The translations under genes were made by a program, and so were the position numbers. The notes under the pieces were generated by a model. That model was given only the letters and a program-made list of their open reading frames with translations. It was not told the DNA's origin and made no database searches. Positions 1 to 7,056 of a stretch of DNA of 64,000 nucleotides are shown here, one piece after another. This stretch comes from Bacteroides sp. (GTDB lineage: Bacteria > Bacteroidota > Bacteroidia > Bacteroidales > Muribaculaceae): the NCBI GenBank assembly GCA_023666835.1, contig JAMPBJ010000001.1, positions 306,123 through 370,122 on the forward strand, read 5' to 3'. Position 1 is the stretch's first letter, and each line of letters begins with the position of its first letter.

Positions 1-192
1 GTCAAAGACCTGATCAGCGGCGAAGTGGCTTCGACAGCCGTGGGCACCGTGCCGATGATCGTGGGCTTCCTGGCGGCCTTCATCGTGGGCTGCATTGCCT
101 GCAAGTGGATGATATCGCTGGTGAAACGCGGCAAGCTCGTGTGGTTTGCCATCTACTGTCTGGCCATGGGAGTCGTGTGTCTGCTATATTAA
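1..192 (+). CDS. uppP: Undecaprenyl-diphosphatase (UppP/BacA), C-terminal part
   Basis: Only the last 63 codons are in the window; the gene begins upstream. The protein is an inner-membrane enzyme that recycles undecaprenyl pyrophosphate to the lipid carrier used for peptidoglycan and surface glycans. What is visible is a hydrophobic tail with two membrane-spanning stretches, about residues 13-35 and 46-63 of the fragment, separated by the basic loop SLVKRGK. This matches the end of UppP. The catalytic motifs lie outside the window. truB follows after 18 bp, a common gene order in Bacteroidales, which supports the assignment. Confidence 0.75.
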   Translation, partial: VKDLISGEVASTAVGTVPMIVGFLAAFIVGCIACKWMISLVKRGKLVWFAIYCLAMGVVCLLY

Positions 193-210
193 TAATGTGT
201 CTGACGATCT

Positions 211-933
211 ATGGATTTTATCAGCGGAGAGATCATATATGTCGACAAGCCTGTGGGTTGGACCTCGTTTGACGCCGTCAAGCGGGTGCGCGGAGCGTTG
301 CTGCGCCGACTGAAGGTGAAGAAGCTGAAGGTGGGCCATGCCGGCACGCTCGATCCATTGGCCTCCGGAGTGATGATCATCACCACCGGACGCATGACCA
401 AAGAGATAGAGCGGCTTCAGGCCGGAGTGAAAGAGTATGTGGCCGACATACGATTGGGCGCCACCACACCCAGCTTCGACCTTGAAACCGAGATCGACGC
501 CACCTATCCGACCGGCCATATCACCCGCGAGCTGGTGGAAGAAGCGCTGAGCCGTTTTCGCGGCCGCATCGAGCAGGTGCCACCGGCATTTTCGGCATGC
601 AAGATCGACGGCAAGCGCGCCTACAACATGGCCCGCAAAGGTCAGGAAGTGAATCTCAAGGCCAAAGTGCTGGTGATCGACGAAATAGAGCTGCTGGAAT
701 ATGCGCCCGAGCAGATACGCATCCGCGTGGTGTGCAGCAAAGGCACCTACATACGCGCACTGGCGCGCGACATCGGCGAGGCGCTCCGGTCGGGGGCGCA
801 TCTGACCGGGCTGCGGCGCACACGCGTGGGCGATGTCGGCATCGACCGGTGCATGACCGTGGATCAGGCGGCCGAGATGATACGCAACGCCGAGGTCAGT
901 TATCCCGACTGGTATGAGGGACCACGGATTTAG
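211..933 (+). CDS. truB: tRNA pseudouridine(55) synthase TruB
   Basis: TruB converts uridine 55 in the T-loop of elongator tRNAs to pseudouridine. The 240-residue protein is close to the short bacterial form. The family motif GHAGTLDPLASG lies at residues 42-53, with catalytic aspartate D48. Further conserved blocks follow: the KxxGxxAYxxAR-like segment (DGKRAYNMAR) and VCSKGTYIRALARDIG, which forms part of the RNA-binding active site. No C-terminal PUA extension is seen. The ATG at 211 is 18 bp after the uppP stop, so both are probably transcribed together. A MITE-like repeat lies just downstream, before queA. Confidence 0.95.
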   Translation: MDFISGEIIYVDKPVGWTSFDAVKRVRGALLRRLKVKKLKVGHAGTLDPLASGVMIITTGRMTKEIERLQAGVKEYVADIRLGATTPSFDLETEIDATYPTGHITRELVEEALSRFRGRIEQVPPAFSACKIDGKRAYNMARKGQEVNLKAKVLVIDEIELLEYAPEQIRIRVVCSKGTYIRALARDIGEALRSGAHLTGLRRTRVGDVGIDRCMTVDQAAEMIRNAEVSYPDWYEGPRI

Positions 934-968
934 ATAGCCTTTTTGGCCTGCTTTCAAATCCAAACATA

Positions 969-1162
969 GAACTCATTTAAACTTTTTACCGAATGTTAAA
1001 AATTAGAAGCCTGAACCATTCTTTTATTCACCTTTTTGAGCTTTTTCGGCCGCTTTTCTTGATTTCATCGGTCATGTAGCTCGCTACGCTCCCTCTTCAA
1101 TCCAGAAAATCGCCTCGAAAATTCCCTAAAAATGTGAATAAATAAAAAGTTTAAATGAGTTC
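969..1162. mobile_element. MITE-like inverted-repeat element, 194 bp
   Basis: A non-coding 194-bp element bounded by a perfect 20-bp terminal inverted repeat: GAACTCATTTAAACTTTTTA at 969-988 and its reverse complement at 1143-1162. The triplet ATA flanks both ends (966-968 and 1163-1165), consistent with a 3-bp target duplication. Inside, positions 1024-1141 fold into a long imperfect hairpin starting TTATTCAC and ending GTGAATAA. Its apex is the near-palindrome GTAGC-tc-GCTAC at 1076-1087. No open reading frame of note is present. It separates truB from queA. The size, inverted repeats and lack of coding capacity fit a non-autonomous transposon; the parent transposase is unknown. Confidence 0.7.
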
Positions 1163-1211
1163 ATAAGCCAAATAACGAACAACAACAAGTTAGTGAAACT
1201 ATCATAAAAAA

Positions 1212-2261
1212 ATGAAACTGTCACAATTCAAATTCAATCTGCCCGAAGAGCTGATAGCTCAGCATCCGGTGCCTCAGCGCGACGAGTCGCGCATGATGGT
1301 CGTGGACCGCAAGACCGGCGAGATCGAACATAAGGTATTCAAAGAGATCATCAACTATTTCGACGACGGCGACCTGTTTGTGTTCAACGACACGAAGGTG
1401 TTCCCTGCCCTGCTCTACGGCTACAAAGAGAAGACCGGCGCCCGCATCGAAGTGTTTTTGCTGCGTGAGCTCAATGCCGAAAACAAGCTGTGGGACGTGC
1501 TCGTGGAGCCTGCCCGCAAGATCCGCATCGGCAACAAGCTATATTTCGGCGAAGGCGAATCGATGGTGGCCGAGGTGATCGACAACACCACATCGCGCGG
1601 CCGCACGTTGCGGTTTCTCTACGATGGCGACCATGAGGAATTCAAGCGCGAGCTGTTTATGCTCGGCGCGCCACCGCTGCCCGGCTACATACTTCGCGAG
1701 CCCGAACAGCTCGACGTTGAGCGCTACCAGACCATATATGCCGAAAAAGAGGGCGCTGTGATGGCACCCGCCGCCGGGCTTCACTTCTCGCGCGAACTGA
1801 TGAAACGCATGGAGATCAAGGGGATCAACCAGGCCTTCATGACCGTTCACAGCGGCCTGGGCAACTTCCGCGAAATCGATGTGGAGGATCTGACCAAACA
1901 CCGCATGGACTCCGAGCAGATCGAAGTGAGTCAAGAGCTTGTCGACACGGTGAACCGCACCAAGGATGAACACCACCGAGTGTGTGCCGTCGGCACCTCG
2001 GTGCTCCGCGGCATCGCCAGCTCCGTCAGCATGGGCGGCCACATGAAGACCTTCAGCGGCTGGACCAATAAATTCATATTCCCGCCCTACGAATTCACCG
2101 TGACCGATGCCCTGGTCAGCAACTTCCATCTGCCCTACTCCACGATGCTGATGATGGTGGCAGCCTTCGGTGGCTACGATCTGGTCATGGAAGCCTACCA
2201 CGAGGCAGTGAAAGAGAAATACCGCTTCGGCGCCTACGGCGACGCCATGCTGATCATCTGA
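1212..2261 (+). CDS. queA: tRNA preQ1(34) S-adenosylmethionine ribosyltransferase-isomerase QueA
   Basis: QueA transfers and isomerises the ribose of S-adenosylmethionine onto 7-aminomethyl-7-deazaguanine in tRNA, giving epoxyqueuosine. The 349-residue protein is full length. Characteristic blocks are the N-terminal [21 protein letters not shown] region and the [13 protein letters not shown] segment near residue 185, and it ends with the [13 protein letters not shown] block. The start at 1212 follows a short A-rich leader after the MITE-like repeat. Its stop codon overlaps the next ATG by one base (TGATG), indicating translational coupling. queC and queF, which make the preQ1 precursor, are also in this window at 34.7-35.8 kb, on the opposite strand. 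Confidence 0.95.
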   Translation: MKLSQFKFNLPEELIAQHPVPQRDESRMMVVDRKTGEIEHKVFKEIINYFDDGDLFVFNDTKVFPALLYGYKEKTGARIEVFLLRELNAENKLWDVLVEPARKIRIGNKLYFGEGESMVAEVIDNTTSRGRTLRFLYDGDHEEFKRELFMLGAPPLPGYILREPEQLDVERYQTIYAEKEGAVMAPAAGLHFSRELMKRMEIKGINQAFMTVHSGLGNFREIDVEDLTKHRMDSEQIEVSQELVDTVNRTKDEHHRVCAVGTSVLRGIASSVSMGGHMKTFSGWTNKFIFPPYEFTVTDALVSNFHLPYSTMLMMVAAFGGYDLVMEAYHEAVKEKYRFGAYGDAMLII

Positions 2262-2851
2262 TGAGCGAATACCGCACCATAGCAGCTCCGGCACAGGCAT
2301 CGATGCGTGAGAAGATGAGCAAATTCATTGCTTTCGCCTTTCCGGCCGAGACCGCCGACGATGCCCGTCGGCAGATAGCGGCCGTGGCCAACGACTACCA
2401 CGACGCCCGCCATGTTTGCTGGGCCTACATGCTCGGAGCCGACTGCAGCGAATTTCAGTGGACCGACAACGGCGAGCCATCGGGCACGGCCGGCAAGCCG
2501 ATACTCGGCCAGATCCGTTCGCTTGGACTGACGAATGTGGCAGTGGCCGTGGTGCGATATTTCGGAGGCATAAAGCTGGGCACTTCCGGACTGATAGCCG
2601 CCTACCGCGAAAGCGCGCGGCTGGTGCTTGAGGAGGCCGAAAAGGTGACCCGCTACGAGATGGCCGGCATCGACCTGACGTTTCCCTACCTAGCCATGAA
2701 CGACGTGATGCGCACGGTCAAGGATCCGGAAATCAGGATTGCCAACCAGGAATTCGACAACACATGCCGCATGACGCTGGAGATCCGCGCCGACCATGCC
2801 GACAGTCTGCGGCAGCGGCTCTCCGACATCGACGAAGTGTCACTACTATAA
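2261..2851 (+). CDS. YigZ/IMPACT family protein (UPF0029)
   Basis: A 196-residue member of the YigZ/IMPACT family, which is related to the domain that modulates Gcn2 in eukaryotes; the bacterial role is not firmly known. The IMPACT domain covers about residues 15-125 and contains the signature DARHVCWAYMLG and, soon after, DNGEPSGTAGKPILGQI. A C-terminal ferredoxin-like (DUF1949) domain probably occupies about residues 135-195. The ATG overlaps the queA stop by one base, so it is in the same operon. There is nothing unusual in length or composition. Confidence 0.9.
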   Translation: MSEYRTIAAPAQASMREKMSKFIAFAFPAETADDARRQIAAVANDYHDARHVCWAYMLGADCSEFQWTDNGEPSGTAGKPILGQIRSLGLTNVAVAVVRYFGGIKLGTSGLIAAYRESARLVLEEAEKVTRYEMAGIDLTFPYLAMNDVMRTVKDPEIRIANQEFDNTCRMTLEIRADHADSLRQRLSDIDEVSLL

Positions 2852-2875
2852 TCTCTCCATCCAACAGCATATATT

Positions 2876-3250
2876 ATGGACGAAACAATCAAAAAGAAAC
2901 TGAGCAAAGACCCCGACGGGCTGCTCACCTATGAGTATATAGCCAACAACATTGAAAACCTCGGCGACACTCTGCCCGAGCTGATCGACAACATGATCAG
3001 AGTGGATCAGTGCGGACAATTCTGCGTCAGCGCAGCCCGCTACCTCAACGCCATAGCAGCCGAGCGCCACGCCCCGCAAATCGACACGCTGATCCGCGCC
3101 GCCATCGACAAGGACCGCGACCGCGCCTACATAGGCCAATTGCTTCCCGATATATGGGGTGCGGACTATGCCGAACGCGTCGACGAGCTCAACGCCGCCG
3201 ACGACAACTTCCGCCGCATCTACAAACGCATTTTCCCCACCGGAATATAA
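2876..3250 (+). CDS. Conserved hypothetical protein, 124 aa
   Basis: I do not recognise a named domain. The product is a small, soluble, acidic, mostly helical protein without signal peptide or membrane segment. It begins MDETIKKKLSKDPDGLL and contains a cysteine pair in DQCGQFCVSAARYL. It lies 24 bp after the yigZ-like gene, and its stop overlaps the ATG of the cyclophilin by one base (TAATG), so it is part of the operon. The codon choice matches its neighbours, which supports a real gene. No function is proposed. Confidence 0.8.
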   Translation: MDETIKKKLSKDPDGLLTYEYIANNIENLGDTLPELIDNMIRVDQCGQFCVSAARYLNAIAAERHAPQIDTLIRAAIDKDRDRAYIGQLLPDIWGADYAERVDELNAADDNFRRIYKRIFPTGI

Positions 3251-4080
3251 TGTTCAAAACACTGAAAACATGGCTGATGATGCTGACTGTCATCGCAGCC
3301 ACAGCACACGCCACCGATATGACTGCAACCGACAAAAATCCTCAGGTGGAGATCGTGACCTCCGAGGGCACCATCGTGGTTGAACTCTTCAACGACACTC
3401 CCCTCCACCGCGACAACTTCCTGAAACTGGCACGCGAAGGCTACTACGACGGCCAGCTGTTTCACCGTGTGATCCGCGATTTCGTGGTTCAGGGCGGCGA
3501 TCCGTGGTCGCGAACCGCCACTCCGGGCCAGCGACTGGGCGAAGGCGGTCCGGGCTACACCATCGAAGCCGAGATCCGCTATCCGGAGCACTTCCACCGC
3601 CGCGGGGCACTTGCGGCCGCACGCGAAGCCGACGAGACCAACCCCGAGCGCCGGTCGGGAGGATCGCAGTTCTACATCGTCACCGGCAAAGTGCTGTCGG
3701 AAGGGCAGTTGCGCACAGCCGAACGCGCCATACGCCGCGAAATGGAGCAACAGATACGCGACAGCATCACCGCCGAATATCGCGGCCGGCTGACCGAACT
3801 GCGTCGAGCACGCAACCTGACGGCACTGTCGGAGCTGCAAGACGAGATCACCATGGCCATCGACAGCGCTACGGAAGCCAACAAATTCAAATTCACCCAA
3901 GAGATACACGACGCCTACACAACGGAAGGCGGAGTGCCGTCGCTCGACCGGCTCTACACCGTGTTCGGCCAGGTGGTCAGCGGCATGGAAGTGGTCGATA
4001 AGATACAGCAGGTGGCTGTCGACGCCATGAACCGTCCGGTGGAAGATATCCGCATCATATCCGTCAGACCGATTGACTGA
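3250..4080 (+). CDS. Periplasmic cyclophilin-type peptidyl-prolyl isomerase with internal helical insert
   Basis: A 276-residue cyclophilin that should catalyse proline cis-trans isomerisation of exported proteins. An N-terminal signal peptide (MFKTLKTWLMMLTVIAATAHA) is followed by the cyclophilin core: VEIVTSEGTIVVELF, then GQLFHRVIRDFVVQGGDP, then SGGSQFYIVTG. After that block comes a charged helical insert of about 70 residues (roughly 142-212), and the core resumes at SLDRLYTVFGQVVSGMEVV. The start is the ATG at 3250, overlapping the previous stop; the frame is open further upstream, but only this start gives a signal peptide. The stop overlaps the next gene's ATG at 4080. Confidence 0.9.
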   Translation: MFKTLKTWLMMLTVIAATAHATDMTATDKNPQVEIVTSEGTIVVELFNDTPLHRDNFLKLAREGYYDGQLFHRVIRDFVVQGGDPWSRTATPGQRLGEGGPGYTIEAEIRYPEHFHRRGALAAAREADETNPERRSGGSQFYIVTGKVLSEGQLRTAERAIRREMEQQIRDSITAEYRGRLTELRRARNLTALSELQDEITMAIDSATEANKFKFTQEIHDAYTTEGGVPSLDRLYTVFGQVVSGMEVVDKIQQVAVDAMNRPVEDIRIISVRPID

Positions 4081-5312
4081 TGATTGACTATAGCACGCAT
4101 ACTCTTGACAACGGCCTGCGCGTGGTTCACCACTACGACCCGATGCCTTCACACGTGTGCCTCAACCTGCTATACAACGTGGGGGCGCGCGACGAGGAGC
4201 CGCATCTGACCGGCATGGCACATCTTTTCGAGCATCTGATGTTTGGCGGATCGGCCAACGTGGCATCGTATGACTACGAACTGGAGATGGCCGGCGGCCA
4301 CAACAATGCATGGACGTCGAACGACTTCACCAACTTCTACGATGTGCTTCCCCGCGAAAACATAGCCACGGCATTCTGGACCGAAAGCGACCGCATGCTG
4401 GCTCTGAACTTCGACGAAAAGACACTCGAAGTGCAGCGCGGAGTGGTCATCGAAGAGTTCAAACAGACCTGCCTCAACAAACCATACGGCGACATTGCTC
4501 ATCACCTGCGCAGTCTGATCTACAACAGCCACCCCTACCGCTATCCGACCATCGGTCAGGAGATCAGCCACATCGAGCGGGTGACGATGGACGATGTGAA
4601 GCGGTTTTTCTACTCCCACTATGCGCCCAACAACGCCGTGCTTGCCGTGGCCGGCCCGATCAGCCTTGACGACACTATGCGGCTGGCCGGGAAATACTTC
4701 GGCACGATAGAGCGCCGCGAGATAGCGCCCCGCACATATCTACCCGAGCCAAAGATCACTAAGGAACGACGCAAAAGAGTGAAGGCGGCCGTGCCGCAAA
4801 CACGCATCATGATATGCTATCCCATGGCGGCATACGGCACCGAGGAGTATCGCGTGGCCGACATAATAACCGACATACTTGCTTCGGGAAATTCTTCGCG
4901 ATTTCAGCGCGAGCTGGTGCTGGGCACCAACCTGTTCACCCACGCCGACGCTTCGATTTCCGGATCGGTAGAGCCCGGTTTCATAATGCTGTCGGGAGCA
5001 CTAACGGCCAACGACGACGCTACCATCGAAGCAGCAGAGCGGGCGCTTGCAGAGCAGGCCGCACGACTGGCGGCGGAGACCGTCAGCGAGTATGAGCTGG
5101 AGCGTGCGCTCAACCGCTACGAAAGCCGGCTAACGATGTCGCAGCTCAGCTACGTGGCCAAAGCGCGCGAACTTGCACGGTCGGTAATGCTTGGCGAGGA
5201 CTACAACTCACAGATAGAGAATTACCGCAGCATAACGCCCGATGATGTACGCCGAGTGGCCGGCCGGTTGATGCAGCCTGAGCACTCCTGCACTCTGATC
5301 TACAGACCCTGA
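4080..5312 (+). CDS. M16 family zinc metallopeptidase (insulinase-like)
   Basis: A 410-residue single-unit M16 peptidase. The inverted zinc motif HLFEH is at residues 48-52 (H48, E51, H52), and a downstream glutamate cluster (VVIEEFKQ) supplies the third ligand. The C-terminal M16C domain covers about residues 165-345. There is no signal peptide, so it looks cytoplasmic, like the processing-peptidase-like enzymes of Bacteroidetes. The ATG overlaps the cyclophilin stop by one base. It is the last gene of the operon. The terminal repeat of the following insertion begins 11 bp after its stop. Confidence 0.92.
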   Translation: MIDYSTHTLDNGLRVVHHYDPMPSHVCLNLLYNVGARDEEPHLTGMAHLFEHLMFGGSANVASYDYELEMAGGHNNAWTSNDFTNFYDVLPRENIATAFWTESDRMLALNFDEKTLEVQRGVVIEEFKQTCLNKPYGDIAHHLRSLIYNSHPYRYPTIGQEISHIERVTMDDVKRFFYSHYAPNNAVLAVAGPISLDDTMRLAGKYFGTIERREIAPRTYLPEPKITKERRKRVKAAVPQTRIMICYPMAAYGTEEYRVADIITDILASGNSSRFQRELVLGTNLFTHADASISGSVEPGFIMLSGALTANDDATIEAAERALAEQAARLAAETVSEYELERALNRYESRLTMSQLSYVAKARELARSVMLGEDYNSQIENYRSITPDDVRRVAGRLMQPEHSCTLIYRP

Positions 5313-5391
5313 TCCGAGATTTTAGAGCCTGTTCCATAATATTTGGTTAACGATGGGGCGACCAGTCATTGAGCAGATCTGGTAGGGCGAA

Positions 5392-5421
5392 GAAGGAGCA
5401 ATGGGGCTCCATTGCTCCTTC
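5392..5421. repeat. Perfect 13-bp hairpin inside the outer element
   Basis: The arms GAAGGAGCAATGG (5392-5404) and CCATTGCTCCTTC (5409-5421) enclose the loop GGCT. No T-run follows on either strand, so it does not look like an intrinsic terminator for the M16 peptidase gene. It is probably a structural part of the outer inverted-repeat element. Confidence 0.7.
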
Positions 5422-5462
5422 GCGTCACTCCTAAAATCACTCCATGTCTTTCCCTGAAAAAA

Positions 5463-5482
5463 GTTGACTCTAAATAGTCAAC
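5463..5482. repeat. Palindrome at the left end of the IS
   Basis: GTTGACT-ctaaat-AGTCAAC is a perfect 7-bp inverted repeat with a 6-base spacer. The same AGTCAAC word occurs four times at the right end. It probably serves as a transposase-binding site and also lies just upstream of the orfA ATG, so it could affect orfA expression. Confidence 0.7.
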
Positions 5483-5484
5483 AA

Positions 5485-5859
5485 ATGAAACATGAATTAA
5501 CATCAGAAAAAATCGAGTTAATCAAAATGCTGCTTAACGAGGGACTCTCCTACAGGGAGATTTCTGCAAAAACCGGGATTCCAAAGACAATAATTCACCG
5601 ATGGATGACTATCTTTGCAGAGTATGAAGTAACACCTACAGCAGTAACAAAAATGCCAGCAAAGAGAATCGTCGGTCAGAGAGCCCCTGAATATTCGGAA
5701 GAATCAGTTGTATCTGAATCAACGGAGCAAAAAATCGCCCGTTTGGAAAAAGAATTAGAAACGGAAAAACTGCGTTCTGAACTATACAAGGAAATAATCT
5801 CAGTAGCTGAGAAAAAATACAATATATCAATAACAAAAAAAGCTGGCGCCAAGCAATAG
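5485..5859 (+). CDS. IS3-family transposase OrfA (helix-turn-helix)
   Basis: A 124-residue OrfA from the ATG at 5485; a TTG at 5464 is also in frame but lies inside the left-end palindrome. The N-terminal helix-turn-helix spans about residues 3-40 (GLSYREISAKTGIPKTIIHRW), followed by a linker and a C-terminal leucine-zipper-like coiled coil (about residues 80-110), as usual for OrfA. Near the 3' end, seven A residues at 5835-5841 form a classical -1 slippery site (A AAA AAA G), positioned to fuse OrfA to OrfB. The AT-rich codon use differs from the neighbouring chromosomal genes. Confidence 0.88.
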   Translation: MKHELTSEKIELIKMLLNEGLSYREISAKTGIPKTIIHRWMTIFAEYEVTPTAVTKMPAKRIVGQRAPEYSEESVVSESTEQKIARLEKELETEKLRSELYKEIISVAEKKYNISITKKAGAKQ

Positions 5860-6905
5860 AGAACCTGCATACACGGTCTCCGAGGTTATTTCCGATTGAA
5901 ACTTTGTGTAGGTTGCTTGGCGTTAGTAAGCAGGCATACCATAAACAATAATATGATTCAGCTACACGTAAGGCAGCACTCGAAGCGTTTGCTGTTGAAT
6001 ATATCCGCAATGTAAGAGCCATAGATCCGGGTATTGGCGGAATGAAGCTATGGGTTATGTATATGAGAGAGTTCCCCCAAAAAGAATCTATCGGCAGAGA
6101 CTGGTTTGAGGATATCATCAATAGGTATGGACTAAAAGTGCGCAACAAGATGCGCAAGCCCAGAACTACAGACTCAACCCATGGCCTGCCAGTGTTCCCC
6201 AACCTTGCATTTGACTTTATCCCATCTGCAATTAATCAGCTATGGGTATCTGATATCACATACTTGCCTATTTGGCTCAATGACACAGAGTATGCATTCT
6301 GTTATCTTTCGCTGATAATGGATGCCTACAGCCATGAGATTATAGGCTGGGCAGTAGGATCAACTCTTGAAACGCTTTATCCTGCCAATGCCCTAAAAAC
6401 AGCACTTAAACGGCTGAAAGGGCTTGACAAGGAGATAACAGCTAACTTAATACATCATAGCGACAGGGGGGGTCAGTACGCCTCAAAAGAGTATCTTGAT
6501 TTGCTGAGGGAATACAATATCAGAGTCAGCATGACGCAGAACGGAGACCCAAAGGAGAACGCAATGGCTGAACGCATCAACAACACCGTAAAAAACGAGC
6601 TTCTTAAAGGGCTCCGGTTCGAATCCATAAAGGAAGTGCGGGATGTTCTTAATGTGGCGGTGGAGTTCTACAACACCCGCCGCCCTCATATGAGTGTAAA
6701 TATGATAACCCCTGAGGAGGCAGCCAAATGCAACGGCGAAATCAGAAAATGGTGGAAAAGCTATCGTGAAGAGGCAATAAAAAGAGTCTCGGCAATGAAA
6801 ATCGCTGAAAAAAGTTTACCTTTGTATCCTGAGAGGGGTTTCCTTCCGCCCTACGGGCTCCAGTCAACCCCTCCCAGGGATAACACTCCTACAGTCAACC
6901 CCTAA
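5841..6905 (+). pseudogene. IS3-family transposase OrfB (DDE integrase), interrupted by an in-frame stop
   Basis: Reading in the -1 frame after the A7 slippery site gives a normal OrfB N-terminus (HTRSPRLFPIETLCRLLG, then VSKQAYHKQ), and then a TAA at 5949-5951. The frame continues normally afterwards. The longest uninterrupted piece starts at ATG 6042 (287 aa) and keeps the rve core: first Asp in SDITYL, second Asp in HHSDRGGQY, Glu in ENAMAERINN. The nonsense codon removes production of the full OrfAB transposase unless it is read through. The C-terminal coding end also contains the first two AGTCAAC repeats. The stop could be a single C-to-T or similar change. Confidence 0.8.
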
Positions 6906-6963
6906 TAGGGATAATATTAACCGAGTCAACTTCTCTCAGGGTTAAGGTCTCCTGACAGTCAAC
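6862..6963. repeat. Four AGTCAAC direct repeats at 31-33 bp spacing
   Basis: AGTCAAC starts at 6862, 6893, 6924 and 6957 (spacing 31, 31, 33). The first three units continue similarly: CCCTCCCAGGGATAA, CCCTAATAGGGATAA and TTCTCTCAGGGTTAA. Each contains a small dyad, CCCT/AGGG. The array overlaps the 3' end of orfB and ends at the proposed right end of the IS. It is probably a set of transposase-binding sites; too few and too degenerate for a CRISPR. Confidence 0.75.
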
Positions 6964-7056
6964 CAAAATCAGGAAAATACACCACGATATGCGACCCTAT
7001 CGTTAACAAATATTATGGAACAGGCTCTTAGACTAAATTTATAAGTCGTATAGGGA

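Larger units (their letters stand above)
5463..6963 (+). mobile_element. IS3-family insertion sequence (inner unit), inactivated
   Basis: A two-frame IS3-type element: orfA (5485-5859) and orfB in the -1 frame ending at 6905. The proposed ends are GTTGACT at 5463-5469 and AGTCAAC at 6957-6963, which are inverted copies and give a length of 1,501 bp, usual for the family. Runs of A flank both sides (5457-5462 and 6965-6968), possibly a short target duplication. Ends are inferred from the repeat and are not proven. orfB carries an in-frame TAA, so the copy is probably dead. Confidence 0.65.
5324..7028. mobile_element. Outer inverted-repeat element interrupted by an IS3-family insertion
   Basis: The two ends, 5324-5362 and 6990-7028, form an imperfect inverted repeat of about 39 bp. 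The outermost 22 bases (5324-5345 and 7007-7028, beginning AGAGCCTGTTCCATAATATT) match exactly, with one gap and a few mismatches further in. Between the ends lie a strong hairpin and a complete IS3-type unit. If the inner unit (about 5463-6963) is removed, about 200 bp remain, the size of a MITE. I see no clear target duplication outside the 22-bp ends. The nested interpretation is an inference; the alternative is one 1.7-kb element with unusually long ends. Confidence 0.65.

Noticed and set aside
3220-4152. Minus-strand open frame opposite the cyclophilin (310 codons)
   Set aside because: Spans the cyclophilin, whose motifs are clear; no start context, signal or family.
5392-5421. Hairpin as the terminator of the M16 peptidase operon
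   Set aside because: No T-run on either strand, and it lies inside the outer mobile element.
6042-6905. OrfB taken as an intact 287-residue gene from ATG 6042
   Set aside because: The homologous frame starts near 5841 and is cut by TAA at 5949; the ATG at 6042 is internal to the family, so a pseudogene call is better.
6862-6963. Regular 31-bp repeats as a CRISPR array
   Set aside because: Only four short degenerate units, overlapping the end of the transposase gene, with related rather than unique intervals.
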